A program made the position numbers and the translations under genes. The notes under the pieces were generated by a model, which saw nothing but the letters and a program-made list of their open reading frames with translations, was not told the DNA's origin and did not search any database. A stretch of DNA of 64,000 nt, taken from contig CAWAFX010000002.1 in the NCBI GenBank assembly GCA_963781495.1, forward strand, positions 1 through 64,000, given 5' to 3'. This stretch comes from Mayfieldus sp963781495 (GTDB taxonomy: Bacteria; Actinomycetota; Thermoleophilia; Solirubrobacterales; 70-9). Each line of letters begins with the position of its first letter. Positions within the stretch are counted from its first letter, which is position 1. This document shows positions 8,354 to 16,668 of the stretch, one piece after another.

Positions 8354-9210
8354 GCCCCGTTGGCCTCGGCGGCGACGCCGTAGACCAGCGCTGCGGAGGC
8401 AAGCGCGATGCCGCCTGCCGCGACGACGGCGCTGGTGTGCACCGCAGCGTAGGAAGCGATCTCGCCGATCCGGATCAGGGCCAGAACCAGGGCGCCGCTC
8501 GCCGCCGCGACGGCGAGCGCGACCAGGGTGCTGTCGACGGTGCCGAAACCCGCCTTCAGCGGCCAGCGCAGCGATGGGCCGGATGCCGGGCTTCGCTCCG
8601 ATGCCTCCAGCGCGGCCAGCGAGAGCAGCCCGAAAGAGCCCGATACGAGGAAGGCGCCGAGCACGTCGCTCGGGTAGTGCCAGCCGATGACCACCAGCGA
8701 GACGCCGGTGGCGATCCCGTAGAGGCTGGCGGCGATCGCGGCGGCAAGCCGCCAGCGGGGCGGGGCGACGAGCACGCCGGCCAGCGCCAGCGACATCGCC
8801 GTCGTCGCGTGCCCGCTCGGGAAGGCCTGCTCGGCCAATGCGTGCGGTCCCAGCAGCGACTGGTAACGGGGATGGGCGAGGGCGACCTTCATCGCGAGAC
8901 TGGTAAGCGAGGCGCCGCCGACCAGCAGCGCCCCCGCGGCGGCCTGCCGCGGCCGGTGCAGGGCGACGCCTACGGCGCAGATCGCGGCCAGCATGGCAGC
9001 GGTCGGAAGCGGATCGGCCAGGTGGACGACGCGGTGGGCGACCGCGGCGACGGCGGGGTGTGCGGCGAGCAGCCGCAGGCCGCTGAACGCCGAGACGTCC
9101 CAGCGGGCGACGCGGTCGATCACGTCGGTGCTGAGGAGCAGGGCGCCGGCCGCGGCGATTCCCACCGCGGCCCCGCCGATCAGCCGAAAGGTCCGAGTTC
9201 CCACCCCCAC
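8350..9210 (-). CDS. PAP2-family membrane phosphatase
   Basis: 286 residues with multiple hydrophobic segments. PAP2 signatures are in order: a weak first motif around KVALAHPRYQ, then PSGHATTAMS, then SLVVIGWHYPSD with the catalytic His. Members dephosphorylate lipid phosphates such as undecaprenyl pyrophosphate or phosphatidic acid at the outer face of the membrane. The catalytic core fills residues 100-190; the C-terminal 100 residues form additional membrane helices. GTG start at 9210. It lies 25 nt downstream of the ABC permease gene and ends the long minus-strand gene run. Confidence 0.85.
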   Translation of the reverse strand: MGVGTRTFRLIGGAAVGIAAAGALLLSTDVIDRVARWDVSAFSGLRLLAAHPAVAAVAHRVVHLADPLPTAAMLAAICAVGVALHRPRQAAAGALLVGGASLTSLAMKVALAHPRYQSLLGPHALAEQAFPSGHATTAMSLALAGVLVAPPRWRLAAAIAASLYGIATGVSLVVIGWHYPSDVLGAFLVSGSFGLLSLAALEASERSPASGPSLRWPLKAGFGTVDSTLVALAVAAASGALVLALIRIGEIASYAAVHTSAVVAAGGIALASAALVYGVAAEANGA

Positions 9211-9235
9211 ACGGTACCCGCCGTGGCGTAACCCC

Positions 9236-9976
9236 CTATCCGGTGCGCCTGCGGAGGGTCACGGCGCCGAGCGCCAGCGCGGACATCGTCGCCCCAACGG
9301 TCACCGCGACGTCAACGCCCCCGCGGGCCCCCAGGCTACCGTCCGTGGTCACCCGCGACAGCGCCTCGTAGGCATAGGTGAGGGGCATCGTGTACGAGAT
9401 TGCGCGCAGGACCCCGACCATTTCGTCGCGCGCGACAAACAGCCCACAGAGGATCATTTGAGGCGTCACCAAGGCCGGCATGAACTGCACCGCCTGGAAC
9501 TCGGTCCTCGCGAAGGCGCTCACGAACAGGCCGAGAGACATCCCCAGCAGGGCATTGCCCACGGCGAGCAGCATCACCACCGCCGGCGAGCCGGCGACGT
9601 CGAGGTCGAGGAGGCCAAAAGCCACCGCCGAGGTGATCACCGCCTGCGCGGTGGCGACCAGGGCGAACGCAAGGCCGTAGCCGACCAGGATGTCGAGCTT
9701 CGCCAGCGGCATGGTCATCAGTCGCTCGAGCGTGCCCGTGGTTCGCTCCCGCAGCATCGTGATCGAGGTGACCACGAACATCGTGATGAACGGAAACAGG
9801 CCGACCAGCGGGCCGCCGATGTGCTGGAAGGTCTGCGGCTGATGGTGATAGGCGCCCTTGAGCAGGGTCAGCAGGAACGGCGGCACCGCGATCAGCAGGG
9901 CGATCGTGCGTGGATCGCGGCGCAGCTGGGTCAGGACCCGCAGCGCAGTCGCGATCGTTATCCGGGGGCTGATCAC
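9236..9976 (-). CDS. ABC-2 type transporter permease
   Basis: 246 residues, six hydrophobic segments, and the ABC2_membrane pattern (MLRERTTGTLERLMTMPL in the first cytoplasmic loop; AISYTMPLTYAYEAL near the C-terminus). It forms the channel of a two-component exporter with the ATPase gene immediately upstream; the substrate (drug, lipid or polysaccharide) is not evident. The start is the GTG at 9976, which overlaps the ATPase stop as GTGA, indicating translational coupling. The open frame continues upstream but that part is a shadow of the ATPase gene. Confidence 0.9.
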   Translation of the reverse strand: MISPRITIATALRVLTQLRRDPRTIALLIAVPPFLLTLLKGAYHHQPQTFQHIGGPLVGLFPFITMFVVTSITMLRERTTGTLERLMTMPLAKLDILVGYGLAFALVATAQAVITSAVAFGLLDLDVAGSPAVVMLLAVGNALLGMSLGLFVSAFARTEFQAVQFMPALVTPQMILCGLFVARDEMVGVLRAISYTMPLTYAYEALSRVTTDGSLGARGGVDVAVTVGATMSALALGAVTLRRRTG

Positions 9977-10692
9977 TGCTCGCGGCTGCGGATCAGGGAA
10001 AGGAACGCCTGGTCGAGGCTCTGTTGGTGGGTGGCGGCCCGCAGCCCCTCCGGGGTGTCCTCGGCGAGGATCTCGCCTTCGCGCATCAGCAGCAGGACAT
10101 CGCAGTGCTCGGCCTCGTCCATGACGTGGCTGGAGACCAGAAGCGTGGTTCCGGACTGGGCCAAGCTGCTGAAGGTGGCCCACAGCTGGCGGCGGAGCAC
10201 CGGGTCCAGGCCGACTGTCGGCTCGTCGAGCACGAGGACCGGGGGCTCGTTCAACAGTGCGGTCGCAAGCGAAGCGCGCGCCCTTTCGCCGCCCGAGAGG
10301 CTGGCGACCACCTGGTCGGCCTGTCCCTCCAAGGCAACGTCTGCGATCACCCGCTCCAGGCGCTCGCTCGCGACCCCGAGCACCCGCGCGAAGTACTGCA
10401 GGTTCTCGCTGACGCTGAGGTCCGCGTAGATCGACGGAGCCTGGGTGACGTAACCCACCTCGCGGCGCAGCTGCGGCGATCCCGCCGCCTGCCCGAGCAC
10501 GGTCACCCGGCCCGACTCCAGGCGCTGCACGCCGACGATCGCCCGCATCAACGTCGTCTTGCCGCAGCCGCTGGGCCCCAGCAGTCCCGTGACGCGGCCA
10601 CGCCCTACCGATAGCGAGAGGTGACGCAGGACCTGCCTACCCCCACGCCGCACGCTGAGCGACTCGACCGCGATCGCGGACGCCGGATCCAT
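9973..10692 (-). CDS. ABC transporter ATP-binding protein
   Basis: 239 residues with Walker A GPSGCGKTTL, Q-loop YVTQAP, signature SLSGGERARA, Walker B VLVLDEPTVGLDP and a switch histidine in SSHVMDEAE. It matches the DrrA/CcmA type that pairs with ABC-2 permeases. The chosen ATG at 10692 gives an N-terminus typical of the family; the longer open frame upstream lies antisense-free but inside the carboxylase gene in another frame and is discarded. The gene sits 29 nt after the carboxylase and overlaps the permease start. Confidence 0.92.
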   Translation of the reverse strand: MDPASAIAVESLSVRRGGRQVLRHLSLSVGRGRVTGLLGPSGCGKTTLMRAIVGVQRLESGRVTVLGQAAGSPQLRREVGYVTQAPSIYADLSVSENLQYFARVLGVASERLERVIADVALEGQADQVVASLSGGERARASLATALLNEPPVLVLDEPTVGLDPVLRRQLWATFSSLAQSGTTLLVSSHVMDEAEHCDVLLLMREGEILAEDTPEGLRAATHQQSLDQAFLSLIRSREQ

Positions 10693-10721
10693 GCACTGGA
10701 GCCTAAGGCGCGGGGCGCCGC

Positions 10722-12242
10722 TCAGGCGGGCGTGATCGGGTTGCGCCGCCGGGCGAACTCGCGCCCCTTGCCCTCGGTGTAGGCGAAGCGGCGGATCAGC
10801 TCGCCGCGCAGGTCCTCGGGCTGGACCACCGCGTCGACGACCAGTTCCGAGGCGAGATGGAGGATGTCGATGTCCTCGGAGTACTCGCGCCGCTTCTCCT
10901 CGACGAAGCGCTCGCGCTCGGCCTCGTCTTCGATCGCCTGAATCTGGTTGTAGAAGACGGCGTTGATCGCCGCCTGCGGCCCCATCACGGCGATCGAGGC
11001 GCTCGGCAGGGCGATGCAGCAGTCGGGCTCGAAGGCCGGCCCCGCCATCGCGTAGAGCCCGGCGCCATAGGCCTTGCGGACGATGACCGAGATCTTCGGG
11101 ACCGTCGCCTCGGCGACGGCGCTGATCATCTTCGCGCCGTGGCGGATGATCCCCTGGCGCTCGACCGCGGTGCCGATCATGAAGCCGGGCACGTCGGCGA
11201 GGAACAGCAGCGGCAGGTTGAATGCGTTGCAGGTCTGGATGAAGCGCGCCGCCTTGTCGGAGGAGTCGACGAACAGCACCCCGCCTTTCTGCTTGGGCTG
11301 GTTGGCGATCACACCGACCGCACGGCCGTCGAGGCGTGCGTAGCCGGTGATCAGCTCCTTCGCCCAACCTGCATGGACCTCGAGCAGCGAATCGGCGTCC
11401 AGCAGCGAGTCGAGCAGCTCGCGGACGTCGAAGGCCTGGTTCTCGTCGGCTGGGACGATCTCGGCGATCGGCCGGTCCGACGCGGGATCAGCCGGCGGCG
11501 CCTGGGGCGGATCCTGGCGCCAGTTGAGCGGCATGTAGGAGAGATAGCGGCGGGCGACGCCGATCACCGCTTCGTCACTGGCGGCGAGGAAATGGCCGCA
11601 ACCGGAGACCGTGGTGTGCATCCTCGCCCCGCCCATCTCCTCCAGCGTCACCTTCTCGCCGATCACCATCTCCGCCATCCGCGGCGATCCCAGATACATC
11701 GAGGCGTTTCCCTCGCGCATGATCACGACGTCGCAGAAGGCCGGGATGTAGGCGCCGCCGGCGGCGCTGGGGCCGAACAGCAGGCAGACCTGCGGGACCT
11801 GGCCCGAGAGGCGGACCTGGTTGTAAAAGATGCGCCCGGCACCGCGGCGGCCGGGGAACATCTGTACCTGCTCGGTGATCCGGGCCCCGGCCGAGTCGAC
11901 CAGATAGACCATCGGCAGCCCCAGGCTCAGGGCCCGCTCCTGGATGCGGAGGATCTTCTCGACCGTCTTCGGTCCCCAGGAGCCGGCCTTGACGGTGGGG
12001 TCGTTCGCCATCAGCGCCGCGCGGCGGCCGCCGATCAGCGCCACCCCGGTGATCACGCCGTCGGCTCCGAGACCCTCCTGTTCCCAGTTCGCCAGCAGCG
12101 CCTCCTCGGCAAAGGACTTCGGGTCGACGAGGTGCTCGACCCGCTCGCGGACCGGCAGCTTGTCCTGCTCTGCCAGGCGCTCACGATGGCGCTGCGGACC
12201 GCCGGCCAGCGCCGCCTCGAGCGCCGGGCGGATGTCGGTCAC
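10722..12242 (-). CDS. Acyl-CoA carboxylase beta subunit (carboxyltransferase)
   Basis: 506 residues with both crotonase-fold halves of a biotin-dependent carboxyltransferase: FGPSAAGGAYIPAFCD in the N half and LADVPGFMIGTAVE and KAYGAGLYAM in the C half. Such subunits move the carboxyl group from biotin to acetyl-, propionyl- or methylcrotonyl-CoA. No biotin-carrier alpha subunit gene is in this window, so it must work with one encoded elsewhere. Proximity to HMG-CoA lyase hints at methylcrotonyl-CoA (leucine degradation) but does not prove it. The GTG start at 12242 overlaps the stop of the DivIVA-like gene as GTGA. Confidence 0.9.
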   Translation of the reverse strand: MTDIRPALEAALAGGPQRHRERLAEQDKLPVRERVEHLVDPKSFAEEALLANWEQEGLGADGVITGVALIGGRRAALMANDPTVKAGSWGPKTVEKILRIQERALSLGLPMVYLVDSAGARITEQVQMFPGRRGAGRIFYNQVRLSGQVPQVCLLFGPSAAGGAYIPAFCDVVIMREGNASMYLGSPRMAEMVIGEKVTLEEMGGARMHTTVSGCGHFLAASDEAVIGVARRYLSYMPLNWRQDPPQAPPADPASDRPIAEIVPADENQAFDVRELLDSLLDADSLLEVHAGWAKELITGYARLDGRAVGVIANQPKQKGGVLFVDSSDKAARFIQTCNAFNLPLLFLADVPGFMIGTAVERQGIIRHGAKMISAVAEATVPKISVIVRKAYGAGLYAMAGPAFEPDCCIALPSASIAVMGPQAAINAVFYNQIQAIEDEAERERFVEEKRREYSEDIDILHLASELVVDAVVQPEDLRGELIRRFAYTEGKGREFARRRNPITPA

Positions 12243-13195
12243 TGCCTGGTTTGCGCGGGCGGCGTCGTGTCCGGGGACGCCCCCGGCGGCGGCGTGCTCG
12301 GCGGCGGGCCACCCGCCGGGGGCGGGCTCGCCGCGGGCCGGTCTGGGCCGCGCTCGCGACCGCCCCTCGGTTCCTCGGCCTCGGAGCCGGCCGGACGAGG
12401 CTCGCTGCGGGGCTCGCGGGGCTCTGGAGCGCGCTCGGGCGCCGCTGCCGGCGGCCGGGCGTCGGTCAGCGGGTCGATCGCCTTGCTCTGGGTGGCCGCG
12501 CCGGCCAGCTGGCTCGAGAGCTTCTCGAGCCCGTTGACGACGGCCTCGCGCCTGGTCTGCAGGTCGGCTATCACCTTCTCGATCTCGCGCCGCCGCTTGC
12601 TGCCCTCCTCGACCATCTGGATCGCCTTCTGCTCGGCTTCCTGGACGACGCTCGCGGCGCGTGAATCCGCCTCGCCGCGGACCCGCTGAACGTGCTGGTC
12701 GGCCTCCGTGCGGACCCGCTGCGAATGTTCATCGGCCTCAGAGCGCACCTTGGTCGCATAGGCGTCGGCTTCCTGGCGCGCCTGCGCGGACTCCGTCTGA
12801 GCGCGCTCGCGGATCTGGCCCGCCTGCGCCTCCGCCTCTTCGCGGGCCTTGGTCGAGATCGTCTGTGCCTCTTCGCGCGTCCGCTTGGCGTATTCGTCGG
12901 CCTGGCTGCGGGCCGACTGGACGTGGTTGCGGGCATCCTCGCCGATCTGTTGCGCCTCCTGCTGCGCCTCGGCACGGATCGACTCCGCTGCCTCCTGGGC
13001 GGCAGTGAGGATCTTCGAGGTCTTCCGGCCGACCTGGTCGAGCTGGTGCTTGACGGCATCGGAGTCGACCTGATTCGCCCCTCCCCCCTCCAGCCACTCG
13101 GCCAGCTTGGCCAGGTAGTTGTCGACCTCGCGCCGGTCGTACCCACGCCTCGTCAGCGTGAAGGTCGCATTGCGAATCCGATCGATGCTCTCCAC
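12239..13195 (-). CDS. DivIVA-domain coiled-coil protein
   Basis: 318 residues. The N-terminus (IRNATFTLTRRGYDRREVDNYL) carries the DivIVA/GpsB membrane-binding signature. A long coiled coil of about 150 residues, rich in Glu/Ala/Arg with repeated 'EA.....R.EAD' units, follows. The C-terminal 80 residues are Pro/Ala/Arg-rich and disordered. DivIVA proteins mark poles and septa and recruit cell-envelope enzymes. A strong ribosome binding site (GGAGGAAAG) precedes the GTG start. The gene is translationally coupled to the downstream carboxylase (4-nt overlap), an unusual partnership. Confidence 0.85.
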   Translation of the reverse strand: MESIDRIRNATFTLTRRGYDRREVDNYLAKLAEWLEGGGANQVDSDAVKHQLDQVGRKTSKILTAAQEAAESIRAEAQQEAQQIGEDARNHVQSARSQADEYAKRTREEAQTISTKAREEAEAQAGQIRERAQTESAQARQEADAYATKVRSEADEHSQRVRTEADQHVQRVRGEADSRAASVVQEAEQKAIQMVEEGSKRRREIEKVIADLQTRREAVVNGLEKLSSQLAGAATQSKAIDPLTDARPPAAAPERAPEPREPRSEPRPAGSEAEEPRGGRERGPDRPAASPPPAGGPPPSTPPPGASPDTTPPAQTRQ

Positions 13196-13225
13196 TTGCT
13201 TTCCTCCTCCGCGGCCGGCGGCAGC

Positions 13226-13606
13226 TTACCCGCTTCCAGCCGCCTCCAGCTTTGCTTGCATCGCCTCCGCGAGGGCGTGGACGCCGCTCATCGGGCGCAC
13301 CATCACCATCATCTCGGCGATCCGGTCGTCGCCGTCGAAGCGCAGGATGTCGACCCCGTCCAGCTTGCGCTCGCCAACCCGCGCCTCGAAGACCAGCACC
13401 GCCGTGTCCCCCGTCTCGACCTGGTCGACGTAGCGGAAGTCCTCGAACACCTGGACCACCGCGCCGAGCAGCGGCGCGACCGCCTCACGCCCCTGATACG
13501 GCTTGAAGACCACCGGGCTCCTGAACGTGACCTGATCGCTGAACAGGTCGTCGATCGCCGAGAAGTCCTTGCTTTCCGCCGCGGCTCGAAAACGATCGCT
13601 CTTCAT
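13226..13606 (-). CDS. SnoaL-like / NTF2-fold protein
   Basis: 126 residues, the size of a single NTF2-like cone. The opening FRAAAESKDFSAIDDLFSDQ and the 'F.....GREAV..LL' region resemble SnoaL_2-type proteins, which can be small-molecule isomerases or ligand-binding domains. No catalytic pair can be assigned. It sits between HMG-CoA lyase (32 nt upstream) and the DivIVA-like gene (30 nt downstream) and is probably cotranscribed. The start is ATG. Confidence 0.75.
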   Translation of the reverse strand: MKSDRFRAAAESKDFSAIDDLFSDQVTFRSPVVFKPYQGREAVAPLLGAVVQVFEDFRYVDQVETGDTAVLVFEARVGERKLDGVDILRFDGDDRIAEMMVMVRPMSGVHALAEAMQAKLEAAGSG

Positions 13607-13637
13607 GGGACGTGCAGCCTACGCAAGACACCCCCGG

Positions 13638-14570
13638 TCAACTTGTCTGGCCGTGCCAGTCGACCGGCCCGGCGCGCAGGACGTGGGCGCCGAGCGGGCG
13701 GCCGAGGGCCTCTTGCGCCGCGCGCGACGCCCCGATCAGCTTCGCCAGGTCGATCCCGGTCTCGATCCCCATCTCTTCCAGCATCGAGACCACGTCCTCG
13801 GTCGAGACGTTGCCGGTCGAGCCCGGCGGCACCGGGCAGCCGCCAAGCTCGCCGAACGAGCTCTCGAAGGAATCGATGCCCTCCTCCAGCGCCGCCAGCA
13901 GGTTGGCGAGCCCCTGGCCGCGGGTGTTGTGGAAGTGGGCCGTCAGCTCGACGCCGCCGAGGCGCTGGCGCGCGGCGGCGAAGAACTCGCGCACCTGGCG
14001 CGGGTTCGCCATCCCGGTCGTGTCGCCGAAGGCCACCTCCTCGCAGCCGGCGGCGGCCAGGCGCGCGGCGATCTCGAAGACACGGTCCGGCGCCACCTCA
14101 CCTTCATAGGGGCAGCCGAAGGAGGTCGAGATCACCCCCTCGCAGCGCAGCTCGGCGGCGCCAGCGGCCGCGATCGTCTCTTGCAGCTCGGTCAGCGACT
14201 GCTCGATCGAGCGGTTCACGTTCTTCTGATTGTGGGTCTCCGACGCGGAGAGAAAGAGGTTGACCTCGTCGAAGCGGTCGCGGCACTCGAGCGCCCGCTC
14301 GAGCCCGCGCCGGTTGGGGATCAGGACCGAGCAGGCAACGTTGTCGCGGCGCTCGATCCCCGCCAGCACCTGCTCGGCGTCGGCCAGCTGCGGGATCACG
14401 TCGGCGCGCACGAAGGAGGTCACCTCGAGCCGCTGCAGTCCGGTCGCCGAGAGCATGTCGATCAGCCGCACCTTCTCCGTGGTGGCGATCACCTCGGGCT
14501 CGTTCTGAAAACCGTCGCGCGGCCCGACCTCGCGGATGCGGACGGAGCTTGGAAGCTCGGTCGGGCTCAC
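13638..14570 (-). CDS. mvaB: Hydroxymethylglutaryl-CoA lyase
   Basis: 310 residues, TIM-barrel DRE-TIM metallolyase. Seen: EVGPRDGFQNE at the N-terminus (metal/catalytic Arg-Asp), AHFHNTRGQG (metal histidines) and GGCPVPPGSTGNVSTEDV (catalytic Cys loop GGCP and the N-x-x-T-E-D metal motif). It cleaves HMG-CoA to acetyl-CoA and acetoacetate in the final step of leucine breakdown. Acetoacetyl-CoA synthetase at 3.5 kb could take up the product. GTG start. The homocitrate/2-isopropylmalate synthase family is a less likely alternative, because the GGCP loop is lyase-type. Confidence 0.88.
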   Translation of the reverse strand: MSPTELPSSVRIREVGPRDGFQNEPEVIATTEKVRLIDMLSATGLQRLEVTSFVRADVIPQLADAEQVLAGIERRDNVACSVLIPNRRGLERALECRDRFDEVNLFLSASETHNQKNVNRSIEQSLTELQETIAAAGAAELRCEGVISTSFGCPYEGEVAPDRVFEIAARLAAAGCEEVAFGDTTGMANPRQVREFFAAARQRLGGVELTAHFHNTRGQGLANLLAALEEGIDSFESSFGELGGCPVPPGSTGNVSTEDVVSMLEEMGIETGIDLAKLIGASRAAQEALGRPLGAHVLRAGPVDWHGQTS

Positions 14571-14599
14571 TCGGTCAATGATGGCGACCGGCGTCCCGC

Positions 14600-15046
14600 T
14601 CAGGCGCTCTTGACGCCGCCGACGTCGATGACCCGCCGCTCGTGCGTTCCGACCCCGATCGTGCGCTCACCCTCGGTCACCTCGACGTCGAAGCGCAGCT
14701 TGCGCCCGTCGGCGACCTCTCGCAGAGACGAGCGCACCTGGCAGCGCGCTCCCTCGGCCGCGGCCGCGACGTGCTTGATGCAGATCTCGAAGCCGACGGT
14801 CGCCTTTCCCTCCGGCAGGTGCTGGTAGCTGAGGATTGCCGTGTTTCGCTCCATCACCGCGACCATGCCCGGGGTCGAGAGCACCGAGGCCCCGATCGTC
14901 CCGCCGACGTCGGTGACCAAGCGCCCCTCGACGATGAACTCCTCGCGCCGCTCCATCCCCGGCTCCAGCGTCTGCTCGGATGGCCGCTCGTCCTCCGACA
15001 CCGCCTCGCCGACCGGCCGCAGGCCGCTGTGGTGGCCCTCGGTCAC
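14600..15046 (-). CDS. FlK-like hotdog thioesterase
   Basis: 148 residues. The hotdog fold motifs match fluoroacetyl-CoA thioesterase-type proteins: STPGMVAVMER (Thr and Glu) followed 25 residues later by IKHVAAAA (His), the positions of the FlK catalytic triad. It probably hydrolyses a small acyl-CoA to keep CoA pools balanced. The GTG start at 15046 shares one base with the stop of the upstream SDR gene (TAGTG), a coupled arrangement; the longer open frame upstream is a shadow of the SDR. Confidence 0.82.
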   Translation of the reverse strand: MTEGHHSGLRPVGEAVSEDERPSEQTLEPGMERREEFIVEGRLVTDVGGTIGASVLSTPGMVAVMERNTAILSYQHLPEGKATVGFEICIKHVAAAAEGARCQVRSSLREVADGRKLRFDVEVTEGERTIGVGTHERRVIDVGGVKSA

Positions 15047-15780
15047 TAGACCATCCCCAGGCCGCCGCTGACGCCGAGCGTCTCTCCGGTGACGTAGGAG
15101 GCTTCCTCGGCGGCGAGGAAGGCGACCGCCGCCGCGACCTCGTCGGGGGTGCCGAGGCGGCGCATCTGGGTCGCCCCCTTCATCGTCTCGATCAGCTTGT
15201 TGCCGATCTCGCCCATCTCCGCCGCCTGCATCAGCAGCGGCGTCTCGATCGGCCCCGGGGCGATCGAGTTGGCGGTGATCCCGTAGCGGGCGTTCTCGCG
15301 CGCGATCACCTTCATGAAGGAGATCACTCCGCCCTTGGCGGCTGAGTAGACGGCCGATCCCTTCGAGCCGACCCGCCCCGCCTCCGACGCGATGCTGACG
15401 ATCCGGCCGTAGCCACGGTCCTGCATCGCCGGCAGCGCCGCGTGGGTGCAGTTGAGGACCCCGTTGAGGTTGACCGCCAGCACCCTCTCCCACATGTCAG
15501 GGGTGGTCTGGTTGAAGAAGCCGAACTCGTCGGTGCCGGCGTTGTTGATCAGGACGTCGAAGCCCCCAGCCGCCTCGACCGCCGCCTCGGCGGAGGCGTG
15601 ATCGGTGACGTCGAGCCGCAACCCGTGCCCGCCGACGTCGGCCGCGACCTCGTCGGCGCCACCCTGGTCGAGGTCGCCGACCCAGACCTCGGCTCCCTCG
15701 GCTGCCAGACGGCGGCAGATCGCGGTGCCGATCCCGCCCGCGCCGCCGGTGACCAGCGCCTTCCTCGCTTCCAGCCTCAT
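15046..15780 (-). CDS. SDR-family oxidoreductase
   Basis: 244 residues. Classical short-chain dehydrogenase features: nucleotide loop TGGAGGIG, acidic residue in VGDLD after beta-2 (suggesting NAD), NNAGTDE, catalytic Ser in IVSIASEAG and YSAAK. Likely a 3-hydroxyacyl-CoA or related alcohol dehydrogenase, given its neighbours in acyl-CoA metabolism. The ATG at 15780 overlaps the stop of the LLM oxidoreductase (ATGA). The frame is open far upstream but only as a shadow. Confidence 0.88.
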   Translation of the reverse strand: MRLEARKALVTGGAGGIGTAICRRLAAEGAEVWVGDLDQGGADEVAADVGGHGLRLDVTDHASAEAAVEAAGGFDVLINNAGTDEFGFFNQTTPDMWERVLAVNLNGVLNCTHAALPAMQDRGYGRIVSIASEAGRVGSKGSAVYSAAKGGVISFMKVIARENARYGITANSIAPGPIETPLLMQAAEMGEIGNKLIETMKGATQMRRLGTPDEVAAAVAFLAAEEASYVTGETLGVSGGLGMV

Positions 15781-16604
15781 ATCCCCAGGGTCGAAACCAG
15801 ATCGTCGAGCGAGCGTTCGACCGCGCCCGCGTCGCCGGGCTCGACGTAGAACGTGCAGCGGTGGATTCCCAGCTCCTGCGCCTTTTCCATCCGCGCCGGA
15901 TCGGGGTTGGCGCCGGAGAGGGTGACAGGGATCGGATCCCGCCCCGCCTCCTCGGCCAGACGGCCAAGCTCGGCGATGCGGTCGGCCAGCCCGTTGGCGC
16001 GGTTCGGCATCCACTCGTCGCCGAAGGCCACGACGCGCTCGAGCACCTTCTCGCCGTTGCCGCCCACCAGCACCGGCGGGTGCGGCTTCTGGGCCGGCTT
16101 CGGCCAGGACCAGATGCGGTCGAACCCGACGTGCTCGCCGTGGTAGGAGGCCTCCTCCTCGGTCCATATCGCCTTCATCGCCTCGACCCGCTCGCGCATG
16201 ACCGAAAACCGCCGCTTTGGATCGGTGCCGTGGTTCTCCATCTCCTCGCGGTTCCAGCCGGCGCCGATTCCGAACAGAAAGCGCCCGCCCGAAAGCTGGT
16301 CGAGGCTCGCGACTTCCTTCGCGGTGACGATCGGGTCGCGCTCGATCACCAGGCAGATCCCCGTTGCCAGCCGCAGCTTCTCGGTCGCCGTGGCGGCCGC
16401 GGCCAGGGCGACGAAGGGATCGTAGGTATGCGAGTACTCCTTCGGCAGCTCGCCGCCAGGCGGGTAGGGCGTCTCGCGGCTGGCCGGGATGTGGGTGTGC
16501 TCGGGCAGGTGCAGCGATTCGAAGCCCCGCTCCTCGACCATCCGCGCCAGTGTCGCCGGGTCGACGGCGTAGTCGGCGGAAAAGAAGGCGACCCCGAGCT
16601 TCAC
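15777..16604 (-). CDS. LLM-class F420-dependent oxidoreductase
   Basis: 275 residues with the luciferase-like TIM barrel: LGVAFFSADYAV at the start, FESLHLPEHTHIP, LRLATGICLVIERDPI, and the phosphate-binding LFGIGAGWNREEM. This subgroup in actinobacteria uses F420H2. The F420 biosynthesis genes start 65 nt away on the other strand, which supports F420 as cofactor. It is first in the minus-strand operon of SDR, thioesterase and HMG-CoA lyase. The actual substrate cannot be read from sequence. Confidence 0.88.
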   Translation of the reverse strand: MKLGVAFFSADYAVDPATLARMVEERGFESLHLPEHTHIPASRETPYPPGGELPKEYSHTYDPFVALAAAATATEKLRLATGICLVIERDPIVTAKEVASLDQLSGGRFLFGIGAGWNREEMENHGTDPKRRFSVMRERVEAMKAIWTEEEASYHGEHVGFDRIWSWPKPAQKPHPPVLVGGNGEKVLERVVAFGDEWMPNRANGLADRIAELGRLAEEAGRDPIPVTLSGANPDPARMEKAQELGIHRCTFYVEPGDAGAVERSLDDLVSTLGI

Positions 16605-16653
16605 CCCCGGATCGTATGTCCTGCGCTCCGCGGGCGGGCGCGGAGACGGCGAC

Positions 16654-16659
16654 TACACT
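16654..16659 (+). promoter_or_regulatory. -10-like hexamer TACACT before npdG
   Basis: TACACT is separated by 9 nt from the ATG of the F420 reductase gene and no ribosome binding site intervenes, so a leaderless F420-operon transcript is likely. The -35 is not clear. Confidence 0.35.
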
Positions 16660-16668
16660 GGCGCGCCG

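Noticed and set aside
7198..9231. 677-codon plus-strand frame across the diiron and PAP2 genes
   Set aside because: It is antisense to the PAP2 gene and out of frame with the diiron gene; the composition is dominated by Arg, Gly and Ala with no motif.
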